Origin: a virus
IMG/VR virus record: IMGVR_UViG_3300044614_000124
Span: 1 to 28,945 of that record
Strand: one strand, 5' to 3'
DNA: 28,945 bases
The stretch's first letter is position 1. Every line of letters begins with the position of its first letter. A program made the position numbers and the translations under genes. Below the pieces are notes generated by a model. That model made no database searches. It was not told the origin of the DNA and saw only the letters and a program-made list of their open reading frames with translations. Shown here piece after piece: positions 5,989-13,840 of the stretch.

Positions 5989-6681
5989 ATGGCAACTCCA
6001 AAAACAATGTACCAACGCAACAAGGGCAAGGTTGATCGGCCAATGCTTGCACTACAGCAACAATTTAATCAAGCACGCGATCAATACAACAAGGATTACA
6101 CATCGGCGCTTGGTGACTACCAGACCAAGCTCTCTGCGTATGAACAGCAGTCAAAAGCATACGAAAGCAAGTTTTCGGAATACAAGCAGCGTGCTGACGC
6201 CTACAACACAGCTGTAGCGAAATACAACGAAAAAACGCCGTTCAATTACCGCGTTACCAAGTTGTACGGAAGCAATAGTTTTTATATGCCTGACCTGGCA
6301 AACGAAAAGTGGGGCAGCGGCCGCGCAGCTTCGGCTCGCCAGCAGATGCTTGCGTTTGGTTTGAGCCCGCTAACCGGTGGCCCCTACGACACAAGATTTT
6401 GGGATCCTGGGCCTTCATATTCGTTTGATGCTGATCAGTTTGGCGGTGCCGCTGAAAGCGGAAAAATATCAAAGAGAGGCGGCCCAGACCCAGGCGTGTT
6501 TAAAGAAACATTTAACGAGCCAGCCCCTGCCGCTCCGGCAGAGCCAGACACGGCGGCTGCAAAAACAAAGCTTGCAGAAGCAGAGACAACTTACAACCGC
6601 GAAGTTGCGGAGCGCAAGGCCGGCAAAGTTCGAGCCCGTATGCGCACAGCACAGCGTCCAATGCTTGGCGGTGTGTCATGA
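5989..6681 (+). CDS. Unknown head-module protein, helical
   Basis: The product is 230 aa, with AAGGAG ten bases upstream. Residues about 20-80 are Gln/Tyr/Lys-rich and helical (DYQTKLSAYEQQSKAYESKF and similar). The middle is Gly/Pro/aromatic-rich (GPYDTRFWDPGPSYSFD). Residues about 174-185 are Pro/Ala-rich, and a final helical segment ends in the basic KVRARMRTAQRPMLGG. The basic C-terminal end followed by Gly recalls the preceding protein (RRGGRRSLLS). This may mean the two share a partner, but that is speculative. The stop overlaps the next ATG by four bases (ATGA). Confidence 0.6.
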   Translation: MATPKTMYQRNKGKVDRPMLALQQQFNQARDQYNKDYTSALGDYQTKLSAYEQQSKAYESKFSEYKQRADAYNTAVAKYNEKTPFNYRVTKLYGSNSFYMPDLANEKWGSGRAASARQQMLAFGLSPLTGGPYDTRFWDPGPSYSFDADQFGGAAESGKISKRGGPDPGVFKETFNEPAPAAPAEPDTAAAKTKLAEAETTYNREVAERKAGKVRARMRTAQRPMLGGVS

Positions 6682-6833
6682 AGCCCGGCCTTTACGCCAA
6701 CATCCACAAAAAGCGCGAACGCATAAGCGAGGGCTCAGGCGAGAAGATGCGTAAGCCTGGCACGCCTGGTGCGCCGACCGCTGATGCGTTTAAGAAAGCG
6801 GCCAAGACCGCAATGCGGAAGAAAAATGGCTGA
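6678..6833 (+). CDS. Small basic phage protein with the GLYANIHKKRxRI signature
   Basis: This ORF of 51 aa begins in an ATGA overlap and ends inside the portal start (8-base overlap). The sequence runs GLYANIHKKRERISEGSGEK, then MRKPGTPGAPTADAFKKAAK, then TAMRKKNG. Short, very basic proteins with this GLYANIHxKRxRIxxGSGExMRKPGxxGAPT pattern recur in many tailed phages, often near head genes, and have no assigned function. Conservation of the pattern makes this a real gene despite its length. DNA or RNA contact in the head is plausible from the charge alone. Confidence 0.75.
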   Translation: MKPGLYANIHKKRERISEGSGEKMRKPGTPGAPTADAFKKAAKTAMRKKNG

Positions 6834-8460
6834 GATCTACGAGAAAAGCAACAAGTACCAAGGCAACCGTTTAAAGGTTGAAGAGATCATTAAGCGTGCG
6901 GAAACTGCGCAGCGCAAGAAGGATCTCTTTGAGGATCTCTATCGCGATGCCTATGAATTCGCCCTGCCACAGCGCCAGCTCTATGGCTATTGGGAAGGCA
7001 ATTCTGTTGGCAACAAGAAGATGGCGCGAGTGTTTGATTCGACCGCAATCAATTCAACACAGCGGTTTGCCAACCGCCTGCAATCCGGCATTTTCCCGCC
7101 GCAGCGCAAGTGGGCTCGCCTCGAACCAGGCACCGACATTCCGGGTGAAAAGAAAGCCCAAGCTCAGGCGATCCTTGACGTTTACGCCGAGAAGATGTTT
7201 GCCGTGCTCAAGCAGTCAAACTTCGACATTGCTATCGGTGAGTTTATCCTTGATCTGTCGGTAGGCACGGCCTGCATGATGGTGCAGCCGGGCGACGACA
7301 TACAGCCGCTTAATTTCATTCCGGTGCCAATGTTCCTGGTCTGCTACGAGGAAGGCGCCAACGGCCAGATCGACAAGGTTTACCGCAAGATGCGTATGAA
7401 GGGTGAGTCGATCACCCAGCAATGGAAGGATGCCGAGCTGCCAATCTCTGTCAAGCAGCGCATCGACACCAAGCCTACCGATGAGGTTGAACTCCTCGAG
7501 GCAACGGTCTATGACCCAGAGCGCGGCGATTGGTGTTACCACGTCATCGACAAGGCAAGCAAGGAAGAGATTGTCTACCGCCGCATGAATAGCTCGCCCT
7601 GGGTGATTAGCCGCTACATGAAGGTGGCCGGCGAGATCTATGGACGCGGCCCGTTACTAACCGCCCTGCCCGATATTAAAACTCTCAATAAAACACTTGA
7701 GCTCTTATTAAAGAATGCTTCACTAGCGATTGCTGGTGTCTACACCGCAGCTGACGACGGTGTGCTTAACCCTAACACCGTCAAGATTGCGCCAGGCGTG
7801 ATCATCCCGGTCGCACGCAATGGTGGGCCTCAAGGTGAATCGCTCAAGCCCTTACCCAGAGCTGGAGACTTCAACGTGTCGCAGATCGTGATCAACGACT
7901 TGCGTCAGAACATCAAGCGCATCCTGCTTGATGAGAGCCTGCCGCCAGACAACATGAGCGCCCGGTCGGCAACCGAAGTGGTCGAGCGCATGAAGGAATT
8001 GGCTCAAAACCTGGGCTCGGCCTTTGGTCGCCTGATCAACGAAACCATGGTGCCGCTGGTCGCACGCATCCTGCAGGTGATGGATGAGCGCGGCCTCATC
8101 GACCTGCCGCTGCAGGTCAACGGCCTCGAGGTCAAGGTTGCGCCGGTCGCACCGCTTGCCATGGCGCAGAACATGGAAGAGGTCAACTCGATCATGCAGT
8201 TTATGCAGATCACCGCGTCTATGGGTAATGAGGGTGCAATGGCCGTAAAAACCGGTGAGCTTATTGACTACCTGGGAGACAAGCTTGGCGTGCCAATTGC
8301 GGTGCGCACTACAGCTGCGGAGCGTGCGTATCTGATTGAACAGCAACGTGTGCTTGCACAGCAAGACCAGGCAATGATGGCGATGGCCGGCAATCAAGAG
8401 GCCGTCATGACTAACCAAGAGGCGGCAGTCACACCCGATGCAACCTTTAATCAAACATAA
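6826..8460 (+). CDS. Portal / head-to-tail connector protein (T7 gp8-like)
   Basis: The product is 544 aa. The start at 6826 (MAEIYEKSNKY) is chosen because the upstream extension to 6769 reads as the shadow of the preceding basic protein, and GGAAG stands a few bases before it. Features of podoviral connectors include an N-terminal helical part, DSTAINSTQRFANRLQSGIF (71-90) with PPQRKWARLEPG following, a central region ending YGRGPLLTALPDIKTLNK, and RSATEVVERMKELAQNLG in the C-terminal third. The dodecameric ring forms the DNA channel at the capsid vertex, docks TerL during packaging and later joins the tail tubes. The last part is Gln/Met-rich. It overlaps the cupin gene by 23 bases. Confidence 0.93.
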   Translation: MAEIYEKSNKYQGNRLKVEEIIKRAETAQRKKDLFEDLYRDAYEFALPQRQLYGYWEGNSVGNKKMARVFDSTAINSTQRFANRLQSGIFPPQRKWARLEPGTDIPGEKKAQAQAILDVYAEKMFAVLKQSNFDIAIGEFILDLSVGTACMMVQPGDDIQPLNFIPVPMFLVCYEEGANGQIDKVYRKMRMKGESITQQWKDAELPISVKQRIDTKPTDEVELLEATVYDPERGDWCYHVIDKASKEEIVYRRMNSSPWVISRYMKVAGEIYGRGPLLTALPDIKTLNKTLELLLKNASLAIAGVYTAADDGVLNPNTVKIAPGVIIPVARNGGPQGESLKPLPRAGDFNVSQIVINDLRQNIKRILLDESLPPDNMSARSATEVVERMKELAQNLGSAFGRLINETMVPLVARILQVMDERGLIDLPLQVNGLEVKVAPVAPLAMAQNMEEVNSIMQFMQITASMGNEGAMAVKTGELIDYLGDKLGVPIAVRTTAAERAYLIEQQRVLAQQDQAMMAMAGNQEAVMTNQEAAVTPDATFNQT

Positions 8461-8746
8461 CTTTGCAGATGGTCTCTACGCTAAAGAAACTTTTATCCCT
8501 GCTGGTCTCCAGCTGGCGAAGCACACCCACACCTTCACCCATCTCAGCATCCTTGCCGCAGGCAGCGTGCTCATCAGAGCCGGGGACAAAACCAAAATCT
8601 ACGAAGCGCCAACCTGCATTGAAATTAAAGCCGGCATCGAGCACGAAATCCAAGCGCTCACAGACTCGGTCTGGTACTGCATCCACGCGGTTAACGAAAC
8701 CGACGAAACAAAAGTAGACGAAGTAATCATAACTAAGGGGGCGTAA
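8438..8746 (+). CDS. Single-domain cupin protein
   Basis: The product is 102 aa. Cupin motif 1 is visible as G23-x5-H29-x-H31-x3-H35-x6-G42; His35 takes the place of the usual Glu. In motif 2, KAGIEHEI provides His69. Four His in these positions would form a metal site inside a small beta-barrel. Phage cupins of this size occur among structural genes, but their substrate is unknown; candidates are a carbohydrate or oxygenase-type reaction, or a purely structural fold. It starts 23 bases before the portal stop and shares its last base with the following ATG (TAATG), so it is co-expressed with head proteins. No oxygenase partner gene is nearby. Confidence 0.7.
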   Translation: MQPLIKHNFADGLYAKETFIPAGLQLAKHTHTFTHLSILAAGSVLIRAGDKTKIYEAPTCIEIKAGIEHEIQALTDSVWYCIHAVNETDETKVDEVIITKGA

Positions 8747-9003
8747 TGGCCGGATGGGAAGACCTGGAAGCGATCCAGCAGTCGCTGGAGCCGCCGCCTC
8801 ATCGCGAAGAAGATTTGCTGTGCCTGCGAGTCTTTGGCACGGAAGAAGGACAGAGGCTGTTGAAATGGCTGCGCGAGCAAACCGTTGAGCAGCCCTGTTG
8901 GGGGCCAGGCTCAGACCCGAGCTATGGCTATTTTTTAGAGGGCCGCTGCTCGCTAGTTAAGGAGCTCGAGGCCCGAATTAAACGAGCAAGGAACCTGAAA
9001 TGA
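8746..9003 (+). CDS. Bbp19-like small phage protein
   Basis: The product is 85 aa. The pattern LCLRVFGTEEGQRLLKWLRE (about residues 25-44), then a variable stretch with PCWGPGSDPS, then YFLEGRCSLVKELEARI, follows the layout of the Bbp19 family from Bordetella phage BPP-1. That family carries an F-xT-x-EGQR-xL-xxL helix and a later EGxxSLV helix. In those phages the gene also lies between portal and scaffold. The function is unknown; it is thought to be a head-assembly or minor virion component. The TAATG and ATGA overlaps on both sides indicate tight coupling. Confidence 0.65.
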   Translation: MAGWEDLEAIQQSLEPPPHREEDLLCLRVFGTEEGQRLLKWLREQTVEQPCWGPGSDPSYGYFLEGRCSLVKELEARIKRARNLK

Positions 9004-9776
9004 GCGACGAGCAACAAGTCGAGCCCAGCGAATCTGCTGGCCTACTCGACGGTGTGGAAGCATCGGACGGTGGCCAGGAAGATTCCAAGGCTCAAGAAAA
9101 GACGATCGAGCACCGCAGCGCGGAATCGATCCCCGAGGACGAGCCTCTAGATCGGCCAGAGTTTTGGCCAGAAAACTTCTGGAATAAGGAGAAAAACGAA
9201 CCAGACCTGGAAGGCATAGCCAAGAGCTGGACAGATCTTCGCAAGATGATTTCCAAGGGAGCGCACAAGGCGCCGCCCGAAGGCAAGTATGACCTGGCAG
9301 CTTTTGGCCCAGACGCTGAGAACCAGCCCATGGTGCCGGTGTTTAAGGAGTGGGCAGCCAAGAATGGCGTAAGCCAGGCGGCCTTTGACGAGATCGCCGG
9401 TCAGCTCACAAGCATGGTCAACGACATTAACCAGCAACCAGCAATCGACGCTGCAGCTGAAAAGAAATCTCTAGGCAAAAACGCTGACGCCGTGATCAAT
9501 GGAATGGTCAGCTGGGCGCGTGGCTTAGTTAATAAAGGCGTTTGGTCATCTGAAGACTTTGAAGAATTTAAAGTCATGGGTGGCACGGCTCGCGGTCTAC
9601 GAGCTTTGATGAAGATCCGCGAATCATATGAGGGCCGCATCCCGGTTGAGTCAGTTCCGATTGAGGGCTCCGCGTCAGATGATGAGCTGCAACAGATGGT
9701 GGGCGACCCACGGTATACGACCGACCCCTCCTACCGCAAAAAGGTCGAGCGGCTCTTTGAGCAGCGTTACAACTAA
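9000..9776 (+). CDS. Capsid scaffolding / assembly protein
   Basis: The product is 258 aa and acidic, with an ATGA overlap at its start. The N-terminal 45 residues are Glu/Ser/Asp-rich and disordered-looking. Then come DRPEFWPENFWNKEKNEPDL and IAKSWTDLRKMISKGAHKAP, a hallmark segment of podoviral scaffold proteins, and PEGKYDLAAFGPD. The helical C-terminus ends DPRYTTDPSYRKKVERLFEQ, a typical scaffold C-terminal helix that contacts the capsid protein. The scaffold directs prohead assembly and leaves before DNA packaging. A rho-independent terminator follows within 40 bases, so this gene probably closes its transcription unit. Confidence 0.85.
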   Translation: MSDEQQVEPSESAGLLDGVEASDGGQEDSKAQEKTIEHRSAESIPEDEPLDRPEFWPENFWNKEKNEPDLEGIAKSWTDLRKMISKGAHKAPPEGKYDLAAFGPDAENQPMVPVFKEWAAKNGVSQAAFDEIAGQLTSMVNDINQQPAIDAAAEKKSLGKNADAVINGMVSWARGLVNKGVWSSEDFEEFKVMGGTARGLRALMKIRESYEGRIPVESVPIEGSASDDELQQMVGDPRYTTDPSYRKKVERLFEQRYN

Positions 9777-9812
9777 TTTTACTGTCTCCTCCCCTCCTTC
9801 AAGCGAGGACTT

Positions 9813-9839
9813 AGCCCGGCCAAGCGCCGGGCTTTTTTT
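9813..9839 (+). terminator. Rho-independent terminator after the scaffold gene
   Basis: A perfect 8-bp stem AGCCCGGC (9813-9820) / GCCGGGCT (9826-9833) with a five-base loop is followed by a run of seven T (9833-9839). It separates the scaffold gene from the capsid promoter region. Confidence 0.92.
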
Positions 9840-9861
9840 GTACAAAAATCAATTGTATCTA

Positions 9862-9898
9862 TTGCATTTTGTCAACTAACTAATAGAATCACATTGAA
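9862..9898 (+). promoter_or_regulatory. Promoter-like conserved motif, copy 3 (capsid promoter)
   Basis: GTCAACTAACTAATAGAAT (9871-9889) followed by ATTGAA (9893-9898) matches the copies at 65 and 5520. Here TTGCAT (9862-9867) also lies 16 bp before TAGAAT, so sigma-70 use is possible for this copy. It sits 23 bases after the terminator and 132 bases before the capsid ATG. Confidence 0.6.
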
Positions 9899-10030
9899 GG
9901 CTTATTCCGCAAGGAACCCTTTGATGGTTGTGCTCAACCGGCTGGCACCCTACTGCAAGCAAACGGCCCACGTCTGTGGCTTACCGATGGCGAGAGAGAT
10001 TTTTCTTAACCCAATCGAAAGGATTTTCAA
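9899..10030 (+). other. Capsid mRNA leader with hairpins and a short ORF
   Basis: The 132-base leader is unusually long for this compact genome. GGTTG-TGCT-CAACC forms a clear hairpin at about 9926-9939, and CCCAC with GTGG a second weak one near 9978-9993. An ORF of 45 codons starts at ATG 9924 behind AAGGAA and ends at 10061, inside the capsid gene. Its product is basic and resembles nothing I know. It could be a real small gene, a translational coupling leader or chance. The capsid ATG has AAAGGA at 10018-10023, its own ribosome site. Confidence 0.35.
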
Positions 10031-10870
10031 ATGGCTATCAATCTATCGACCGCCTTTGTAACCCTGTTCGACGCGGAGGTTAAGCAGGCATATCAGGCAT
10101 CAGCCGTTCTCCGTCCTGCCATCCGTGTTCGCTCAGGTGTTGAAGGCTCTACTTACAAGTTCCCCAAGATCGGCAAGGGCGTTGCGCAAATTCGCGTTCC
10201 CCAGACCGATGTATCCCCACTTAACGTAACCTACGGACAAGTTACCGTTACTTTGGCTGACTACATTGCAGCCGAGTACAGCGATATCTTTATGCAAGCC
10301 AAAGTCAACTTTGACGAGCGCCGTGAGTTGGTTCAGGTTGTGTCCAATGCTATTGGCCGTCGTCAAGACCAGCTGATCCTCGATTCGCTCTCTGCTTCGA
10401 GCACATCGCTTACCGTGGCTAACAGCGTCGGTGGTTCCAACACCAACATGAATGTGGCCAAGTTGCGCGATGCCAAGCAAAAGCTCGACGCCGGCAACGT
10501 GCCGATGGAAGGCCGTCACATCATCATCCACGCATCCAGCTTGTCTTCGTTGCTGTCGGAAACGTCTGTTACCAGCTCTGACTTCAACACGGTCAAAGCA
10601 TTGGTGCAGGGCGACATCAACACGTTCCTCGGTTTCACCTTCCATGTATTGGGTGACCGCAGCGAGGGTGGCCTGCCCAAGGACGCTAACAACGACCGCA
10701 CCTGCTACGCATTCCACAAGGATGCCGTTGGTATGGCCGAAGGGATTGCTCCGAAGACCGAAGTCAACTACATACCTGAGAAGACGTCATTCCTGGTTGC
10801 GTCGATGTTCTCGGCCGGCGCCGTTGCAATCGACGACGAGGGTATTGTCAAGATCACCTGCCGCGAATAA
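10031..10870 (+). CDS. Major capsid protein
   Basis: The product is 279 aa. It starts MAINLSTAFVTLFDAEVKQAYQ, with DAEVKQAYQ and a following GSTYKFPKIGKG strand typical of one lineage of HK97-fold capsid proteins in podoviruses. Further along are YIAAEYSDIFMQAKVNFDER, the helix with AIGRRQDQLILDSL, the GRHIIIHASSLSSLL strand-helix and INTFLGFTFHVLGDR. It ends with an AGAVAIDDEGIVKITCR strand. The protein builds the icosahedral shell with the upstream scaffold. It has its own promoter-like motif and is bracketed by a terminator on the left and a hairpin after the next gene, fitting strong separate expression. Confidence 0.9.
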   Translation: MAINLSTAFVTLFDAEVKQAYQASAVLRPAIRVRSGVEGSTYKFPKIGKGVAQIRVPQTDVSPLNVTYGQVTVTLADYIAAEYSDIFMQAKVNFDERRELVQVVSNAIGRRQDQLILDSLSASSTSLTVANSVGGSNTNMNVAKLRDAKQKLDAGNVPMEGRHIIIHASSLSSLLSETSVTSSDFNTVKALVQGDINTFLGFTFHVLGDRSEGGLPKDANNDRTCYAFHKDAVGMAEGIAPKTEVNYIPEKTSFLVASMFSAGAVAIDDEGIVKITCRE

Positions 10871-10881
10871 GGAGATAGACG

Positions 10882-11160
10882 ATGGCATTTTCAGCAACTG
10901 GTTGGGCAACCGTAGCGGCCTCTAAGCGTGGCCAAGCCCCTTCAATTTTCGCTTACAAGACGACCGACTCGATAGCAGATGTAAACACGGCCGGCTATTT
11001 CAACGCATTAACCAACACGCTCGAAGTTGGCGATCTGATTTACTGCGTAACTTCGACGGGTTCAACCGCTGTCTGCACGTTGACACAGGTTCTCAGCAAC
11101 GCCTCTGGCGTCGTTGACGTAGCCGACGGCACAACGCTGTCCGCAACCGACACCGACTAA
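10882..11160 (+). CDS. Putative capsid decoration / head fibre protein
   Basis: The product is 92 aa, with AAGGAGAT about nine bases upstream. It is Thr/Ser/Ala-rich and beta-looking: IFAYKTTDSIADVNTAGYFN, ALTNTLEVGDLIYCVTSTGS, and a C-terminal VVDVADGTTLSATDTD. Small proteins with a TTDSxADVNTAGYFN segment directly follow the capsid gene in many podoviruses and are taken as decoration or head-fibre proteins; this assignment rests on position and pattern. It shares the short capsid transcription unit and precedes a strong hairpin. Confidence 0.6.
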   Translation: MAFSATGWATVAASKRGQAPSIFAYKTTDSIADVNTAGYFNALTNTLEVGDLIYCVTSTGSTAVCTLTQVLSNASGVVDVADGTTLSATDTD

Positions 11161-11178
11161 ACGGTAAGGTAGCAAATG

Positions 11179-11216
11179 AGGGCTGACAACTGTGATCCAG
11201 GGGTCAGCCCTTTCTT
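11179..11216 (+). terminator. Hairpin terminator after the capsid unit
   Basis: A perfect 9-bp stem AGGGCTGAC (11179-11187) / GTCAGCCCT (11203-11211) with a 15-base loop is followed by TTTCTT. The T-run is imperfect, so this may be a leaky terminator or an mRNA-stabilising or processing hairpin. It lies between the decoration gene and the tail-tube gene. Confidence 0.7.
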
Positions 11217-11232
11217 ACATTGAGAGGGTGAA

Positions 11233-11847
11233 ATGGCTGCAGGTGATACCGGAATTTCAATCTGTTCTGATGCGCTAATTTTGCTTGGCGCAAAAACCAT
11301 TTCATCTTTTAACGATGGTACAGATGAGGCCAACACAGCCGACCGCCTGTACCCAAATGTTAGAGACAGTACGCTGATGCTGTACCCGTGGAGCTTTGCG
11401 TACAAAAAAACCCAGCTTGCACGGTTAATTACTACTCCAACCACAGAGTGGAAATACGAATTTCAATTGCCAGGCGATAGGCTTGGAAATCCAAGGGCGG
11501 CGTATACAACTAATAGTCCTAGTGCTAGACCACTTAAAGATTGGGAAATTCAAGGCGACAAACTGTTAACCAACGAAACCACAATCTACATTGATTATCC
11601 GTATCAAACGCCTGAGTATTCAATGCCGCAATACTTTGTTCAGCTAATGAAATACATGATGGCTTGGCACATGGCGTATCCCGTGACCGAACAGCAAGAC
11701 AAGGCTGCTTATTGGCAGAATGTTGCTATTGGAACGGCAGCGGAAAACGGCCGCGGCGGGTATTTTCGGCAAGCTGTCAACATGGATAGTTACGGACAAC
11801 CGCCGCAGCAAATTGATGACTTTTCTCTGGTTGCTGTGAGGTTTTAA
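11233..11847 (+). CDS. Tail tubular protein A (T7 gp11-like)
   Basis: The product is 204 aa, with GAGAGGG upstream. It shows the usual adaptor pattern: SICSDALILLGAKTISSFNDGTDEANTADRLYPNVRDSTL in the N-terminal third, then YPWSFAYKKTQLARL with the conserved aromatic run, and WEIQGDKLLTNETTIYIDY in the middle, with an ALA/Gln-rich helical end. In T7, twelve copies form the ring that joins portal to nozzle. The gene order portal-capsid-gp11-gp12 agrees. Its last base is shared with the next start (TAATG). Confidence 0.9.
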   Translation: MAAGDTGISICSDALILLGAKTISSFNDGTDEANTADRLYPNVRDSTLMLYPWSFAYKKTQLARLITTPTTEWKYEFQLPGDRLGNPRAAYTTNSPSARPLKDWEIQGDKLLTNETTIYIDYPYQTPEYSMPQYFVQLMKYMMAWHMAYPVTEQQDKAAYWQNVAIGTAAENGRGGYFRQAVNMDSYGQPPQQIDDFSLVAVRF

Positions 11848-13838
11848 TGGCCAGGTTTGTTGACTTTCAAACTAACTTTAGCACCGGTGAGCTTGACCCG
11901 TTGTTGAGGTCTAGGGTTGATTTGCAGCAATACAACAATGCGTTGGCTAAAGCAACAAACATAGTCATCCAGCCACAGGGTGGAGCCAAACGCCGACCCG
12001 GAACAAAACACATTTTTGAATTACCAAATAGCTCTACACCTTCTGCGGCTAACGGTGTGCGTCTGGTTCCGTTTGAGTTTTCAGTAACAGACAGCTATAT
12101 GCTTTGCTTTACGCATCAGCGTATGTATGTGGTGAAAAATGGTGCGCTAATAACCGCTATCAATGCTGGCGCCAATGACTATCTGTCGGTCAGCTCGTTG
12201 ACAAGCTCAATGCTTGGACAAATTAACTGGACGCAATCGGCCGACACGCTAATTATTGTGCATCCAGACCTGCAGCCAATCAAGATTGTGCGTGGCGCAA
12301 ATGACGCGGCTTGGACGGCAACATCGATCACGTTTGATTCGATTCCGCAGTATGCTTTCTCAATTACAGCTAGCACTCCTGCCGCAACGCTGACGCCATC
12401 TGCGGTGTCAGGCAACATTACTCTGACAGCAGGCTCATCTGTTTTTTCGAGCACGCACGTCAATCAATACATCAACGTCACGCCACAGGGCCGGCTGCGC
12501 ATCGTCAAATACACTAGCGGCACATCGGTGGACGCAATCGCTGAGTTCCCCTTGTTTAACACAACGGCAGTCGCATCCGGCTCCTGGGAGCTCGAAACAG
12601 GATACGAGGAAGTCTGGAGCTCGGGCCGGGGGTGGCCACGCTCGGTGACGTTCCATGAGGGCCGGCTGTTTTTCGGTGGATCCAAGTCTCGGCCGTCAAC
12701 CATCTGGGGCTCAAAGATCAGCCTCTTTTTTGATTTCAAAATTACGGAAGCGCTTGATGACGACGCGGTTGAAGCTACTCTAGACACAAATCAGCTTAAC
12801 GTAATTGTTGACATTGTCTCTGGTCGGGATTTGCAGGTGTTTACAACAGGTGGAGAATTTTATGTTCCGCAAGTTGGAACAGACCCTATTACGCCAACTA
12901 CCTTTACCTTCAAGGGTATTTCAAAAAATGGCATGAAGCCCGGCACTCGGGTCGAATCGCTCGAAAGCGGATCTGTGTATATCCAGCGCCAGGGCAAAGC
13001 ATTAAATGAATTCTTGTTCTCTGACACACAACTCACATACATTACACAACGTATTTCTTTGTTGTCTGGACACTTATTGAAAACACCAACTCGCATGGCG
13101 CTGCGCAGAGCGACAGCTACTGACGAGGGAGATTTGTTGCTAATTGCAAACGATTTAGACGGATCAATGGCTGTATTTTCAATTATGCGATCTCAACAGG
13201 TTGTAGCCCCTAGTGAGTTTACAACAGATGGATACTTCTTAGATGTCGGCGTAGATGTTACTAAAATTTACACAGTAACAAAGCGTACGTTTAATGGTAC
13301 TAATCGATATTTTGTTGAGCTTTTTGGCCCCGAATACTACACAGATTGCGGGTTTGTCGGTGGGGCTGCAAGTGGCATTGGCTCTGGACTGCCTCATATT
13401 GGTAAAAGCTTAAACGTAATCTGTGACGGAGTTCCGCAAAGCAACGAAACTGTTTCTGCTGGTGGGGCCATAACTTTTGACAGAGTAAGCACAACCTCTT
13501 ACGAGGCTGGCCTTCCAATAGGTGTTTACTTGAAAACTATGCCCGTTGAAATTCAGTTGCAATCAGGCAGCCGGGTTGCGTTTAAAAAACGCATTGTCCA
13601 AGTTAATGCAATCGTTGACGATACGCAGCACCTGAATATCAACAGCCAACCAGTTCCGTTTCAAAATTTCGATAATCCTCTATTAGACGATCCAATCGAT
13701 GAGTTCACCGGAGTTAAAAGATTAGACGGTGTGCTTGGGTATTCACGCGACGCGGCAATAGAAGTCACTCAGAACCTGCCTCTCAAGATGACCCTGTTGG
13801 GGATTGAGTACAAGGTTGCGGTGCATCAGGGGACATAA
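11847..13838 (+). CDS. Tail tubular protein B / nozzle (T7 gp12-like)
   Basis: The product is 663 aa. The N-terminus VDFQTNFSTGELDPLLRSRVDLQQY and NALAKATNIVIQPQGGAKRRPGTKHI is the hallmark of tail nozzle proteins. Later come VTFHEGRLFFGGSKSRPSTIWGSK and a long beta-rich body that folds into propeller-like domains in T7. Six copies make the nozzle through which DNA leaves and to which fibres attach. Length is slightly below T7 gp12. The gene follows tail tube A with a one-base overlap. Confidence 0.9.
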   Translation: MARFVDFQTNFSTGELDPLLRSRVDLQQYNNALAKATNIVIQPQGGAKRRPGTKHIFELPNSSTPSAANGVRLVPFEFSVTDSYMLCFTHQRMYVVKNGALITAINAGANDYLSVSSLTSSMLGQINWTQSADTLIIVHPDLQPIKIVRGANDAAWTATSITFDSIPQYAFSITASTPAATLTPSAVSGNITLTAGSSVFSSTHVNQYINVTPQGRLRIVKYTSGTSVDAIAEFPLFNTTAVASGSWELETGYEEVWSSGRGWPRSVTFHEGRLFFGGSKSRPSTIWGSKISLFFDFKITEALDDDAVEATLDTNQLNVIVDIVSGRDLQVFTTGGEFYVPQVGTDPITPTTFTFKGISKNGMKPGTRVESLESGSVYIQRQGKALNEFLFSDTQLTYITQRISLLSGHLLKTPTRMALRRATATDEGDLLLIANDLDGSMAVFSIMRSQQVVAPSEFTTDGYFLDVGVDVTKIYTVTKRTFNGTNRYFVELFGPEYYTDCGFVGGAASGIGSGLPHIGKSLNVICDGVPQSNETVSAGGAITFDRVSTTSYEAGLPIGVYLKTMPVEIQLQSGSRVAFKKRIVQVNAIVDDTQHLNINSQPVPFQNFDNPLLDDPIDEFTGVKRLDGVLGYSRDAAIEVTQNLPLKMTLLGIEYKVAVHQGT

Positions 13839-13840
13839 CT

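Noticed and set aside
7852-8454. 200-codon ORF on the - strand inside the portal gene
   Set aside because: It mirrors the codon pattern of the portal gene and shows no recognisable protein features; an antisense shadow.
9899-10030. tRNA-like structure in the capsid leader
   Set aside because: Only isolated short hairpins are present; no acceptor stem, T-loop or anticodon arm could be assembled.
10133-10717. 194-codon ORF on the - strand inside the capsid gene
   Set aside because: Antisense shadow of a well-supported capsid gene.
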